Counted from the stretch's first letter, positions 33,734-46,940 are shown. The stretch is DNA of 64,000 nucleotides from Proteles cristata cristata (GCA_017311185.1 JAESUZ010001058.1:372001-436000); one strand, 5' to 3'. Program-made: numbers and translations. The notes: a model not told the origin generated them from the sequence alone.

Positions 33734-36000
33734 CATCTGGGAAGAGGAGGAGAATGAACAGTTCTACACAGGAAAAATAGTATTAATTATTCAGAAGAAA
33801 ATTCTCCATAATAGCTTAATCTGCTCTGTTTCCACATATTTGTAACTGATATAACTTCAGGAAGTAAAGAAGTTACACCCATCCTAGTTTTAACTGAAAA
33901 AGCCCATGGCATTCTGGGAGTGGTCTCATCTTATCAGTGTTACTTTGGGGAACACAATAGCTTCTGGGTAATGCCAGTCGTTCGGAGATCAACCAAATTG
34001 TTAATTCTCTACCCCAAAAGAGTGGTTTAATCAATGTAAAAAATCTCCAATATAACATATTCCATTATTCTAAAGATATAGAAAAAAAAGGGATGTCTTT
34101 TAAATTTCAAAATATGCCAAGAAGAACATCACTTATTTGAAAAGAAAAGTACTGTAGGTGGCAAGGAAAATGACATATGAATGAAAATTTATTTATGCAG
34201 AATTTGCTTATTGACCACTTACTTTTTAGTCTGATTTATGGTGCAAGCAAAAGCACAGCTTAATATGCCTGATCCTTTTTCTATTTTCATTGTGTGTGTT
34301 TCTCCTGTCCCGCTCTGTCACCAGGGCTGGGCCCCCACACGAAAACTTGTGTGTTCTTGGCACAACTGGCACATGGATAAAGAAGGTATGGAAACTCGAG
34401 CAAAAGAAGAACAACATTTTGCAGGTAAAAACAAAATGAGTCACAAATATCACAAAAATATATTACCTAGAGAGGACAAAGGGTAATCTGATTATAGATT
34501 AAGAAAGAGCAGGGAAAAGATGTGGTTAAAGAAACCCAGAGTGGCTCCTCAGAGTGGTTATGTGATATATGGAGTGTTATTATATCACAGTCGTCCCTCT
34601 CCAAGGATAAAAGAACCAAAAATTAGCTTTAACTCAGTCAGAAAGATGTTAGTTTAGCTTTAGGATGAATTCTTGGTATATAAGTTGATAGGTATCATGT
34701 TAGGTTACAAAGAGAAATCTTATAATCTCCTTCCCAAGAGATGGTGAGACAGAAAAAGCCCAGTAGCATGCGCATGACTATTTCAAGGGGCCAATTCACC
34801 CAGAGCCAGAAGAACATACTAGAAGACTTCCTGGGGTCCCTTCAGGCTCAGGGTTTCCCAATAATTCCTGTAGAAGTGTCTGTTCTGCCATGAGTTCAGC
34901 AATTTTGGCAAATTCCAAATACTTTTCCTTTATACAAATGAGGTTAACAGCAAGAACAGATTTTACAAGGGCATTTTACAACCAATCAGCACCTCATGGG
35001 ATGGGATAAATACCTGCTTTTTCCTTAATATGGTAAATGGCTGACACAATTTAAAATAGAGCCGGAGCTCAGTGCAATTAAAAGATTTGGTGGAAAAAAA
35101 GAACCACATAGAGAACAGCCATGTAGAAAGTCAGCATTTTGGGAAGAGAGTTAGTGGACCTTGGGTTCACAGGGGAGTTTCACTGGATTCTTTAACCAAA
35201 GTCAATCTGCCACATTGAGGAAATGCAGGGTCAGGCTTAATGCTTTTGGTCCCAAGGGAAAGTTGTTCAATTGCCAGAATGTGGAAAGAAAGAGAAGGGG
35301 AATTATCTCCTTTTCCGTCAGTGCTATGAACAGTGACTGGGAAGAAAAAGATCTCATGCTAAGGCCTAAAAGGGAAAGCCTTCTGTCACTTGTCACTTTC
35401 CCAGTTGAGACTTGCTGCTGCCATAGTAGAGGCATGCATGGAAACCCATACTCTTAATGAAAAAAAGATTTAGAAATTTTCCAATTCAATATATGCGTGC
35501 ACATGCACGTACATGCACACACACACACAACACATCACAAACATCACACCAGCTGAGGAAGACCAATGGCCCAAGACATCTTTTTTCCCTCTTCTTACAA
35601 GAAAGTCAAAATCCAGGTAAAAGAACCAGTTGAAGGGTAACCCCATCTCAAGAACTCAATATAGTTGCCCCAGTTTACCCTGCCCTGAAATGCGACCTCC
35701 TGCTTCCTCTCTAGGCAGAGCACTTCCCAAAGAGTCATCAGCATCCCTCTGTTAGGGAAGAGATTTCCATAATTTGCCTTAATTGCTGGGCTTCCAAATA
35801 GCTTTTGACTCCACCACAATTGGGCCTTAAAAATCTCACACTCATTTTATGTCCTAAGCCATGGAATTTTTAACGATAATTTATATCAGAAAACTAGGGC
35901 CCATATTACTCTACCAAATAAGTCATGTTCATGGAAAATGAACCCCCTGTGAGGAAGTCCCAAGTTGTATCTGCATGTGTCCCTAGTCTATTATCTGTTT

Positions 36001-36044
36001 ACAAAAACAAAAAACAAAAAACAAACAAACAAACAAAAACAAAA
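36001..36044. repeat. (CAAA)n-like A-rich tract
   Basis: CAAA and CAAAAA units, only A and C, followed by 'aactcg'. Confidence 0.9.
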
Positions 36045-37544
36045 CTCGTTTTCTTCTGTTCTTTTACTTTTTCTCCTGGTACTAAATGGAAAAGTGGAGA
36101 GCTTTGTAATCCCCAACTTGAATGGAGAGCCCCCTATAAAATAATTCATATCATGTGAAAAAAACACCACAATGCTACCCACTGAAATAAAAATGGAAAC
36201 TTTTTAAAGTGTTACTAAGCAAAGACAACAAAAGTGTCCCCTTTCAGAGTTGATAAGAGATCATGAGGTTGAAATTCCGCACAGCACTTTGAAAACTAGA
36301 AACCTTAGTCTTAGAACCTCATTCTTCTTTTAAAGCAAACAACTTTGAAAGCCTGCTGGATCCAAAATCAGCTCCATCCTATGCTATGTTTTTGATCGAT
36401 GACACTCTGAAACAATTATTGCCATAATCAAATACACATTGATTATTTATAGCTTTCTATGCCATTTACACTTAAGAAAAAGAATTCTTAAAACATGTCA
36501 TGATTAGGACAAAACAAAATGAACCAATCTTGCCCAAAAGTCATGTTCTTTTAAACACAACAAATAAAGAGAGGAACAAGTATTTTTGTTTGAAAGCTCA
36601 CAAAATTGGAAACAAGGCAAGTCAATAAAATTTCTTCCAAACCACCTTCCCCTACCCCTGGCAAGCATTTTATGAGATAATGAAAACCTCTAACATTGAG
36701 TGATGTGATTAAGTAATAAAAGACTGGATTTCCCTTCCTATGTAACCCCACAGGGTGCTTCTAGAGCACTGCAAATGTCTGTATAAAGAGTTAACTGTGT
36801 GTTGGTGTAACACCAGATTACAGGTGTTTGTTAAGGGAGATCCTGCTGAGATTTTTCTCTAGACTGGTTAAACAACAGCTTCATTCTCTCTCACTCTAAT
36901 GAGCCGGTGAGCAAGCCCTAGTCTTTCCAGAAGTCTCTGTGCACAGTGTACATGGGTGAATTCCTTCAGCCTTAAGTCTGCAGGAAAAGCACACTTGAAA
37001 TCTCATGAGTAGATGCGAGAGCTTGCGAAAGGACCAACTTTCCCTCCGCATGCTTCACAAGAGACTGTGGGGGCTCACCCATTGTAGTTGTGCCATCCAC
37101 TAAGAGAAGATATATGGCCAACCACCACCCCTGGGAATGCATCACTTAAAGTACAGTGAATGTGCTTCTTCCCAGGTTCTATCTCCGTCTTTCCCTGTCG
37201 AGGAATGGTGTGCAGCACACCAGCTAGACCCAGACTTCTGCTCTGCAAGTTCCTGGTAACCAGCAGGTTAAGCCAGCCAATAAATCAACCCTCAAACCAG
37301 GGCTTCATCACCCTATACCCTAGATTCTGAGAGCTTTGCAGCCATCTGAAATTTCTTTAATGGGATTACCCTGATGGACATAGAATTCCTGGGTTCTGTC
37401 ATCGTAAAAGGACTGCCTCCAACAATATTTATGAGAAGGCGCTTTCATGGCTCATCTTCATATTTTTCTCCCAATATTCAAACTGTTTGTATTCTAAATT
37501 CTTCTCCCATGAAAGCTCTCCACTGACAGATATATGTTATGTGT

Positions 37545-38335
37545 GTGTGTGTGGTAGGGAGGTTGGCTTTATTTTTCAAAACCTTTTATTTTTAAATGAT
37601 TTCAAATTTAGAGAAAAGTTGTAAATCTTAAAAGCCATTGACACCGATTAAACAAATTTTAATATTTTGCTGTGGTGCCTCATACCCACCTTTCCTGTAT
37701 ATTTCTGAGCCATGAGATGGTAGGCTGCATATTTGATACCTTACTCTGCAATACCTCCATGTCTATCTCCTAAGAATAAAGAGCCTCTCACATAATCACA
37801 GTAATCAAATTCAATAAATTAATATTGATGTAATGCTTTGTTGTCTATCTAATATATATTTTATCATGTGTCCCCACAATGACCTTTGTAACAATTATTG
37901 TTCAGATAAAGGATCCAGTTCAGTATCACATGGTGCATTCAGTTGTTATGTGTCTATAGTCTCCTTGAACCTGGAAGCAATCCCTCAGTCTTTCACTTGT
38001 TTTATAGACTGTCCTTCAGTTTGGGCTTCTCTGATATTTCCTTGTGACTAGGTTCATGCATTGTGTTTGGGGCTGCAAAACTACATAATGATGTGTTCTT
38101 CCAAAAGTATCTCATCTCAGGACCCATGGTATTCATTTGCCTGTTTATGTTGATATTAATTTCTGTCACTTTGCAAGATTCTGTTCCACATCTTCACTGC
38201 ACTGTTAACTGTTTCCCTTCTTTATTTTCAAATACTTTGTGATTACATAAGTATTCTGCTTTTCATTAAACCTGCACCTCTAGATTTGGTACCCATTGAT
38301 GATTCGTGTCTGAATCTATCTTTATTCTAATGGTC
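37545..38335 (-). mobile_element. ancient L1M non-coding region
   Basis: Complement of an old L1M segment: 'tttcaaatttagagaaaagt', 'ttctgagccatgagatggt', 'tgcattcagttgttatgtg', 'tttgggcttctctgatattt' and 'acccattgatgattcgtgtc' in order. The same family recurs at 53630-53830. Confidence 0.7.
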
Positions 38336-39699
38336 ATGTGTTTTCTTTTTTATTTAAGTGACAACACAAATGTAATTCACTAAACACCATCACAAGGTAG
38401 AAAAAAAAACCCTTCAATTGCATTAGCATAAACTCACCAGGCTTATTCATCCACAGGGTCATGATGTCATAAAAATGATGAAAGAGGAAAATATGTACAA
38501 TACACATGGGCCAGTTTTGCCAGAACATGCTTTTCTTTTATCCTAGCTTCTCCAGAGGAGTCCCATCTCCAGAAGTGAGAGTCTGAAGTCTGAAATCACG
38601 ACACCATCTTCCACTCCTTTGATTCAATATCAAGCGTTTTTCATTATGATTACATGCAGTCACTAGTACAGGGCATTTCCTCCCTTTTGTTTAAATTGCT
38701 TCTAGAATAAACATCTCAAAGCTTAGGATGGCAGCCAATGGAAGATAATCTCTCAGGGGAAATCACTGGAATCCTCAAAACTTCCATCAGTAAGAAGCAG
38801 AGGAAAATGACAAGTTGCCATTCATTTCCAAAGAAATTCACTTCACGGTAAAGTTCCTCACCTTTAATTCCATGGAGTGAAAGCGAGTCTTTCCAAATGT
38901 TAAATTTTATGGAGGGCTAATAAATCATATTATAACATTTCCCATGGAAACAGAAATACATATGCATATATTATGTATAAAATTTACACCCATACACACT
39001 TTCCCTTATAAGAGGACCTCCAGGGATCTCAGAAATCTGATATATTAATTATCAAGAGAATACTATACAATTTCACACGAAATGAAATGAAAGAAAGAAA
39101 GTGGAACCTACCAGTTAGTAGAATCTATAACTTATCCTCTGGAGGGTTCACCTTGTTCACTAAGAATAAACATATTTCCTTGAGCACAGATGGCAAATGT
39201 GAGGTGACAATTCATTCTCCAAGAAAGCATGTTACTTCCCAAGAGGCAGATTCTCACTTCAAGGTGTAGAATATTCATGTGTGTAAAAAACTCTCTACAC
39301 TGTAGGCAAGAAAACCCACTAAAGTGAGAATTATCTAATAAAACAGAGGTTTGACTGAAAATAAAAAAACAATAAAGATAAAGTGACCAAGTCCAACTTC
39401 CCTCATTACTAATCAGAATCTAGCAATATGAGTTACATCTTGCCATCTGACAAAGATTTGTTTGTCTTTCTTATACTGGTCTATATTGTATAAAAATACT
39501 ATATCGAAATCCCCACAGACAGCTGAATGAAAAGGCTGTACATTTTCACAGAATGAAAGTATACCGCACGGTGTTATATGGTATCCTATCATGTCAAGTC
39601 TTATTGTATTTCAGAGCTAGAAGCAACATAGATATCATTTTATAGCTCCTTCATTTTATAGGCAATGCAACAAGACACTATTTGAATGTATGTTTCTTT
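38336..39699. other. unassigned non-coding stretch
   Basis: No gene or confident repeat. Confidence 0.4.
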
Positions 39700-39860
39700 A
39701 ATAAGTATTTTAACTTATCTAAATATTTATTTGCTTAAGAAATCTTTATCAAGCCCCTACATTGTTCCAGGAACAAGGCCAGGCCCTAGATACATGATGG
39801 AGAAAAGAAACAATCTCTATCCTCACAAATATTCCAACCTACTTGTGCACTTATTACTGA
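39700..39860 (-). mobile_element. L2-like 5' piece
   Basis: 'attgttccaggaacaaggcc' followed by 'ctagatacatgatggagaaa' and 'atctctatcctcac' matches the reverse complement of an L2-type segment ('ggggatacagagatgaa...ctgccctca'). Weak. Confidence 0.4.
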
Positions 39861-39904
39861 TTAAAACATCGTAGTGTCTTGAAAGCTTTAATCATATAGA
39901 TCAG

Positions 39905-40392
39905 CAGTGCCCAATAGAAATATAATGTAAGCCATATACGTCATTTTAAAATAGGCAGGAATCACATCTGTTTAAAGAAAAATAAATGAAATTAATTTAA
40001 CAAGGCACATAATTTAACCAATATGTCCAAAATATTATTTAACATGTAGTCAATATCAAAAGTTATTAATGAGATGTTTTACATTCTTTTTTCATACCAC
40101 ATCTTCAAAATCCAGGATGTACTTTACATTTACAGACATCTCAACTGAGATCCTAAGTTTTCATCAGAAATATCTTATCTGCATTTATATTTTATAAAAG
40201 TCTACAGTTAAAAATAGTATATTGACAAATTCAAGTTATTCCCACCATTCTTAAGAGTTTACCAAGAACTAAATCAAACAGGATTTATATTTACATTTAA
40301 ATTAATTAAAATTAAATACAACTAAAGAAGTCCAGTTTCTCTGTTGCACCATGGGGCCGGTGGCTACCATATTGGTTGTACAGCTCTGAATG
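39905..40392. mobile_element. hAT MER element with TGCCCAATAG / CTATTGG ends
   Basis: Left end 'cagcagtgcccaatagaaat' and right end 'ctaccatattggttgtacag' are imperfect inverted termini. The interior has 'atgagatgttttacattctt' and 'ttaattaaaattaaatac'. It fits a mammal-wide non-autonomous hAT element whose termini carry TGTCCAATA. Confidence 0.75.
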
Positions 40393-40429
40393 ATACCATT
40401 TTATTTTCCCAGGAAATAAATAAACAAGG

Positions 40430-40600
40430 CAGGGTACTTACTACTCATGTTATACATATGAAAAACAAACATGGATTAGAGATGATAAGATGACTCATCT
40501 GAGGCTATAAGGACACCACATGAGTGGTGGAATCAGAACTTAATCCCAAGACTTCCAAAGCCCAATCACTGATCTTTCCTCTATATCTTGCTGCATTAAA
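40430..40600 (-). mobile_element. MIR
   Basis: Minus-orientation MIR, diverged: 'atgactcatctgaggctata', 'gagtggtggaatcagaactt' and 'aagcccaatcactgatct'. Confidence 0.6.
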
Positions 40601-41183
40601 AATGAATGGGATAGCCTTACTCTGTTAACACTATGTTAGGCCATAGAGAATCTAAAATGCCAGATTAAAAAGTCAAGACTTGAACCAGCCCACAGAGGCA
40701 CACAATGGCCTAAGGCCTAAACTGAACCACAAATGTGTTCTATTGGCCAGATCCATTATTTTTAAAAATCTGACAAGCATTTTCCAGTTTCCCTCAGACC
40801 CTACCACCCTTTATTACTCATAAGCATCCAACTTTATTCATTTACTACTCTTTTCTCTGCTCTTGATGCATTTGAATTTGACAACTCAGTGAGGCAATGG
40901 GTGCTATTAAGGGTGACTTCAAGCCTTCAGGTGACTAATCTGATCCTCTGTGCAGACTAAATTAGTACCAGTAAGGACTAGAACCAAGGAGACTAGTTTA
41001 ACTCAAGTATTAGCCTTTTTTAAAAAAGTTCTTTTGACTTCTTTCAGATTTATTTCCTTCGAATTGTCATTAAAATATATTTTGACCCCAAAAAATCTTT
41101 TAGAATGTCTTAAATTTTAAGTCAGTGGGTCAAAAGAAGTTTCTGATCTGATAGAACTTTTTCTCTCTTTCTGTCTCTCTCCC

Positions 41184-41185
<2 letters not shown>
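40601..41185. other. unassigned non-coding stretch
   Basis: No gene or repeat recognised. Confidence 0.4.

Positions 41186-41227
<42 letters not shown>
41186..41227. repeat. (AC)21 microsatellite
   Basis: Uninterrupted 42-bp AC run. Confidence 0.98.
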
Positions 41228-41229
<2 letters not shown>

Positions 41230-41830
41230 TTTTCTCTACCTGAGGGGCACCCTGATGTCTCCAACTAAAGGTTTCTGAGTTGAAGATAAAGATACAGATT
41301 TTTTAAATGGAAGGATATCTTTTTTCCTTCCTTTCTTGCCTGTTAGAAGGCATTGAACAAAACCTATAACTTCCATATATCTCTGTTCTTTTCTTGTTAA
41401 GTAAAAATTTATGAATTTTTCATCTTTGCTATATCCCAGGCTTCTGGAAAGAATGACCTAATGGTAGTTTTCTCACTCTTTCTATGAAAGAAACCATAGA
41501 AATGCTGATTTGGACATTATTACTGAAAAAGGGAAAATGGCCCAATTTTGAGATGTGTCAATTTTAGGGGCTCACTGAAGGTACAAAATCTAAAGAGCAA
41601 AAGCAATCTAACTTTACCTAACTTTGCCAATATGCATTTACTGATTAAGTTAATTATGACATATTTACCATAATTTTGGAAAAGATCAGAAAAGATCAGG
41701 CAATTCACTGGAAAAATCCAACTATATTTTTGTAATTCATTTCTGAGTCAGTTTTCTGTACCTGGGAAAAATACTCTCTTGCCTGAGTCTACATGTTTCA
41801 TGGATTAGATTGAGTAGGAGAATCTAATGC
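41228..41830. other. unassigned non-coding stretch
   Basis: No gene or repeat recognised. Confidence 0.4.
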
Positions 41831-41995
41831 AGAGATTCTCAAACCTGAGTTTAAAAGAGTTATGGGGTAGGGTAGGGGGGCCAGTTAACATAAGGGTTTC
41901 TGAGAGCCAACCCTGAGATGCTAATTCAGTAGGTTGAGGGCACCTCAACACCCATAGTGAATCTGACGCAGAAAGTATCTATAGACCATGCTTCA
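41831..41995 (+). mobile_element. MER5A-like hAT element
   Basis: Begins 'agattctcaaacctgagt'. The interior has 'gatgctaattcagtaggttg', matching the 'ctgattcagtaggtctggg' block, with a G-rich run in front. Confidence 0.65.
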
Positions 41996-42652
41996 ATAGA
42001 TATGGGTCTAGCAATTGGCCATAGGTCATGATTCTTCCATCTGGGGTAGAGATCATTAACCTTATTGGAGATTACTTCCCAATTAAGATGCAGAAGATTG
42101 GTTGCATTGATGATTCCAAATAGTGTGACTCTGCAGCTTCTCCACCAAGAGAAAGTCTATCTCTCTACCTATTGAGTCTAAACTGGACTCATGACTTTTT
42201 TGTTAACTTTGAAGTGAGAGTTTCATCATGCCAGTTCCAAGTTTGGGCCTCAAGAAGATTTGCAGGCTTCTCTCTCTTAGATCCTTGTCACTACCATGTG
42301 GAAAAGTCCAGATGAGTCTGCTGGAAGGTGAGAGGTGGCATGGAAAAGATTCCAACCATCCCACTCAGGGTGACCATGGTCCAGCCTCTAGACAACCTAG
42401 AAAAATGGAAATCCCTACCTGACCTACAGCTGGACAGAGATGCCTAGCAAGCCTGGCCAAGAAAAGAATTGTTTAGTTGACCCAAGAGCAATAAATGTTA
42501 CGATTTTGGGCCAGAGTATGGAGGGGCTTCCTATGAAACGAGGGCTAACTGGGGCATAAAGCAAAGTCCTTACTATCTGTTCTCTACTCAGGAAAGTCTG
42601 AATGAGACACTAATTCCTACACAGGAGGGAAACACTTCTGTTATTTTGGCCA
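41996..42652. other. unassigned non-coding stretch
   Basis: No gene or repeat recognised. Confidence 0.4.
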
Positions 42653-42655
42653 AAA

Positions 42656-42687
<32 letters not shown>
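42653..42687. repeat. (AAAT)n microsatellite
   Basis: Eight or so pure AAAT units. Confidence 0.97.
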
Positions 42688-42900
42688 CCATGGCCAAAAT
42701 TTTACCATTGGATTTTATCATGGCCCTGGAGCTCTCCCAACACTGGTGGACCAAGGTGATGGCCAAGGAGAGAGTGCAAGATAAGAAGTTAAATCTGGGC
42801 CCTGAACAATGTTAACTGTTGTTAATAATAAAAACAAAAAGTGACATTATTTAACAGCATTGCAAGATTAGAGGCCTAAGCCAAAATGAAGAATTTTTTT

Positions 42901-43108
42901 AAAAAATATTTTTATTTATTTCTAGGAGAGAGAGAGAGACAGCGTGAGCAGGGGAGGGTCAGAGAGAGAGGGAGTCACAGACTGAAACAGGCTCCAGGCT
43001 CTGAGCTGGCAGTCAGCACAGAGCCCGACGGGCTCGAACCCACGAACCGCGAGATCATGACCTGAGCGAAAGTCGGATGCTTAACCGACTACGCCACCCA
43101 GGCGCCCC
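42901..43108 (-). mobile_element. SINEC, full length, young
   Basis: T-rich tail complement, GA tract (about 42927-42972), 'gcccgacgggctcgaaccc' and head complement 'cgccacccaggcgcccc' at the right edge. TSDs 'atgaagaattttttt' (42886-42900) and 43109-43123 are identical over 15 bp. The intact head indicates recent insertion. Confidence 0.97.
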
Positions 43109-43124
43109 ATGAAGAATTTTTTTT

Positions 43125-45039
43125 AGTGTTCCATCAGGGTCTTCCTGTCCATTCACCCTAAAAGAACATAAAAGGTATAGAATTTGTTCTTTTAAACAAT
43201 TAAGGAGACACATGTAATCTGGTATTTTTGGGATTTCCTATAAAACTCATCTCATTTATGTGAATTCCTCAAAAGCATTCAAAATCAGATCTTTTAAAGC
43301 TCCCTGAATGCAAAACCAAATTAAGACTTCCTCAATAATTCAAATACAGCTTGGCTAGATCTTAATGCTGCTGAATTATTACAAGATGTCTTATGTATCT
43401 AGAATCAGAATGATGGAAAGACCAGTTTTCTTAAGAGAAATGCATCTTTGGGCTCCTAGAATATTGATTGTTTTGGCACCATTTGCATTAATCTCTGCTT
43501 GTAAAGCAATGTTTGTGGTGTAGGAAACTCTCTGGAGTGATGGGTCACAGAACGGCACACCATATGCTCAACAGTTCATGAGCACAATGGTCTGAAGTCA
43601 AGGGTGAGGCTCTGACTAAGAATCTCTTTACAAACCAGGCTTTACATGAATGTAATGGGTACTTTACATTCAAAGGCCAAATGAGTTACTTCTTTTGTTT
43701 GACAGATAATTATTTCACCCTATATAGAATAATGAACAAAGCCTGTCAAAATAATAGAGTTTCCTCATCACTGACCATCTGCAAACACACTAAAATGGAG
43801 ACAAGATTTTTTTAAAAAGTATATTTTCCCTTTAGAGCACATATTAGCCCTACTGCCTCATAAAGTTTCCATAACTTTCTTAAAGATTAGCTTCTTACAA
43901 TAAAAGGACCCACAAATGTCATCAAAATGGCCCTAGACCAAGAAACTTTATTATGTAGTATTTTATAAAATTACATATACCAGAAGTGAAAACAGGTAAA
44001 GCAAGACATAACACAGATGCCAAAACGACTTTCCACACCTTTCAACAAACTTCCTACCAGGTGTAAGTCCTAAGTTTTAAATGATAATCTGAAAGCAAGG
44101 AAAATCCTACGGTTTCATAACCCTCATACTTGGGAAAATTACCTCTCTAGTTTAGGTTAAACCTACAATGGATCAGGCTTTCTGATGGTACAGATCCTGA
44201 CATTTTGCTGTTTTAATAAAAGCTTAGTGGCTTCCAGTTCAAGTTTGCCAGCACTCCAGGAGTGCCCTCTTAGTGTGAGCGGTCAGAGATGATTAACTGA
44301 AAAATATTTCCAAGTTAAACATTGATTTGCCTCTGCCTCTATTTATTCCTATCTTGGACGACCTTTCCAGCTCTTTTTTTTTTTTTAACAAAAGAAAGCA
44401 GACACCATTGGCTTTGCATTTCTCAATGAAAAGCAAAAAGTTGAATTCTGAGTTTGTTGGTTTATATCGTTTTATCTTATAAAGAAATGAACAGGACATT
44501 GGGGCAATCCAAGGAAGACTATTTGCTTTTCTTTGTACACAGACAGACTGATACATACACACATACACACACACACACGCATGCACGTATGCACACAGAG
44601 AGAATACCCGTGACTTGAATGAGATCCTTTCTGTTTTGTTTAATTTCAGTTACTATTTTACTTCAGTATTTAGTCCACACAGATTCAGAAGGTATGAAAC
44701 TAGCTTAATTTATGGGTTAACTTGAGCCTTCTCCTCCTCATTCTCCTCCTACCTTTTAGGAAGAGGGCTACACATATTTAAGACATTAATTCTCCAGATC
44801 TTAATCTGCCATTACAATATATCCCCAAATCCTGCTTCATCTTCCTCTGAATTGTTTAATATCAGATTCACATAAACACAGACAACACACACACACAAAC
44901 ACACCTCCTCCTTAGCTCAGTTGTCCCCACTGCCCAGCACTCTAAGCTCTGATTTTCTGGAATAGCATAACAGACTCCTATCAGGCTTTCTTCTTCATTT
45001 TACTAGCAAGATTAAGATTAATTTTACTAGACCATGACT
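43125..45039. other. unassigned non-coding stretch
   Basis: No gene. Short CA-rich tracts lie at 44558-44579 and about 44883-44907. No confident repeat family otherwise. Confidence 0.4.
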
Positions 45040-45720
45040 GTCATCATGTCCTTTCCCTGCTCAAGAATCTAATCTATAATGGCTCTCTATTCTCTAATAT
45101 CAAGTTCAAATTATTTTTCCTAGGTCAAAATCTTGTCCCATTTTATCTACCCAATCTAACTTCTTGCCATTCTTTGCTGCACAATTTTTATCCAGTTAGG
45201 CTTGTTCTTCCTTTGCTATCCCTCTCTCTTAGGAACATTACAACTGTTTACTAATATTTATTAAACCTCCTCTTCTGAGCACTCACAAAGTTAGGTATGA
45301 ACACATGATCTCTTCTGGCCAATGAATTCTAAGCAGACAGACGTGGCATATACCACTTCTGGATGGAATCATTTAAGGGCTAATGTGTTATTCTCATCTT
45401 CTCTCCACTTTGGCACAAAGATTCTAATCTTCTAGATGGTACCAATCCCATTGCCCTGGATTCTTAAGTGAAAATGAGTTGCCGCAGAGACCTCCTACTG
45501 ATGTGTGATGAACATTAGCATGAACAAAACATCTACTCCATTGCTTTATGTCACTGAGATTTGAGGGATTGTTGTTACTATAACCTACTATGCTAGTTCC
45601 TGCCTCCAAGGCTTTTTAGAACACACATGCCCTCTCTCTACTTCTTGCTTTTTGAAGTTCTGCTCAGGCTTCTGAATCCAACACAGGTTCTCTTTCTCCA
45701 GGAAGCCTTCCCCATATACA
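45040..45720 (+). mobile_element. L2 split by an MLT1 LTR
   Basis: Left part about 45040-45270 ('tttccctgctcaagaatcta', 'atggctctctattctctaat'). Right part about 45606-45720 ('gttctgctcaggcttctga', 'aggaagccttccccatat'), which is the next stretch of L2 in order. The LTR between them is a later insertion. Confidence 0.7.
45275..45604 (+). mobile_element. MLT1-type MaLR LTR
   Basis: Has 'cttctggccaatgaattcta' near the start and 'ttatgtcactgagatttgag' followed by 'ttgttactataacctac' at the end, both MLT1 landmarks. Solo LTR. Confidence 0.85.
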
Positions 45721-45774
45721 GACACATACCATCATCCATTTTAACCATTGACTCAACATTAACCAAATATTAAT

Positions 45775-46340
45775 TGAACTTCTTGTGTTAGAAATAATAT
45801 GAGATATAAAAGAAGATGATAATACAAGACTTCTGTCATCAAGAAAGCTAGGTATATCCCAAGAAAGACACAATTAGAAAATCATATATTAATAGAATAT
45901 GAGACAAATATTGTCAGAATACAAAAATAGTTCACTAAGCCAGTGACATAAATACTTAGTGCCAATACTGTGACTAAAGGCATCTGAGAAAGCTCTTAGG
46001 AAATTAAGGCCTTCCTTGAGTAGGATGTGGCCAGAAGACAGAGAATTTTAGGTAGGGAATTAAAGCCAAAGTAAAAGCATAAAAGGAATAGCTTGAAGTT
46101 GGATCTGTTCATAAAAAAAAGTTGTTTCTCAGAAAAATATTTGTATAGAATATCTCTAGAAGAAAATAACAGAAAGGTAGTTGGAATCAGATTTTGCTGA
46201 CCATATACATAATGCTGTAGAGTTTGAGTTTTCTTCCTGAGGGAATGAAAAGCTACAAAGTTATCTACAACAGAAAGTAATATGCAAAAAACACTTTACT
46301 GGGGTGATCAAAGTGATGTCTATAAGGTAAACGGACTGGA
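45775..46340 (-). mobile_element. L2-like fragment
   Basis: Reverse-complement L2-type blocks: 'gaaagctcttaggaaattaa', 'ccttccttgagtaggatgtg' and 'ctttactggggtgatcaaag'. Strongly diverged. Confidence 0.45.
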
Positions 46341-46429
46341 TAAGAGTAAGAAAATAAAGGCCACATCTCATATATCATTCCCCTCAAATTTAATGAATAT
46401 CAACTTTGTCTCCCTAATTGTCATGTATC

Positions 46430-46940
46430 AGTTGACTATTGCTGTGTAACAAATCACCTCCAAACTCAGTGAATAAAAGCAATAAGCACATATTACTGCT
46501 CATAAGTGTATTCATCAGCTGTGTTGTTCTTTTGGTCTTGGCAAAACTCACACATACACATCTGTAGTCAGCTTAGGTTTGGGAAGGCCACTCTGTTTAT
46601 GTTAGCTAAGCTTTCTCACATGTTTTGAAGGTGACTGATTAGGGACTGGCCTAGGATGGTCTCCCTGAGACAACTGAGATCTCCATGTGATTTCTCACAC
46701 TCAGCCGGCTAGCCCGGGCTTGTTATATGGCAAAAGCAGGGGGCCAAGGGAACAGGCAGAAGCCCATAAGGCTTCTGCAGGCCCAGCCTAGGAAATGGCA
46801 CAACATCCCTTCTGTTGCATTCTACCTGCCCAAGAAAGTCCAAGTCCAGCTCAGATTTAAGAGGTAAGGACTAGACTCCATTTCTTCAAGGGGGAAGATA
46901 CAAAGTCATACCATCAAAGGTGGGGACTGAGTGAATCCAT
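46430..46940 (+). mobile_element. ancient interspersed repeat (TATTGCTGTGTAACAAA family)
   Basis: Starts 'gttgactattgctgtgtaac' and continues through the expected 'cacatattactgctcataag' and 'taaggcttctgcaggccca' blocks of a common mammal-wide, LTR-type repeat. A second copy lies at 52915-53390. Subfamily not assigned. Confidence 0.65.

Larger units (their letters stand above)
32371..37544. other. long repeat-poor unassigned stretch
   Basis: About 5 kb without a recognised gene or confident repeat. It contains an inverted repeat (33698-33733), an alternating purine-pyrimidine tract (35488-35530), a CAAA-rich tract (about 36001-36044) and short open frames without protein features. An acceptor-like and donor-like pair brackets about 34324-34386, but no conserved exon is recognisable. 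Confidence 0.45.

Noticed and set aside
34238..34486. Possible exon, with 'ctctgtcaccag' and a later 'gaaggtatgg'
   Set aside because: Acceptor and donor look-alikes are common by chance. The translation matches nothing I recognise and no neighbouring exon is seen.
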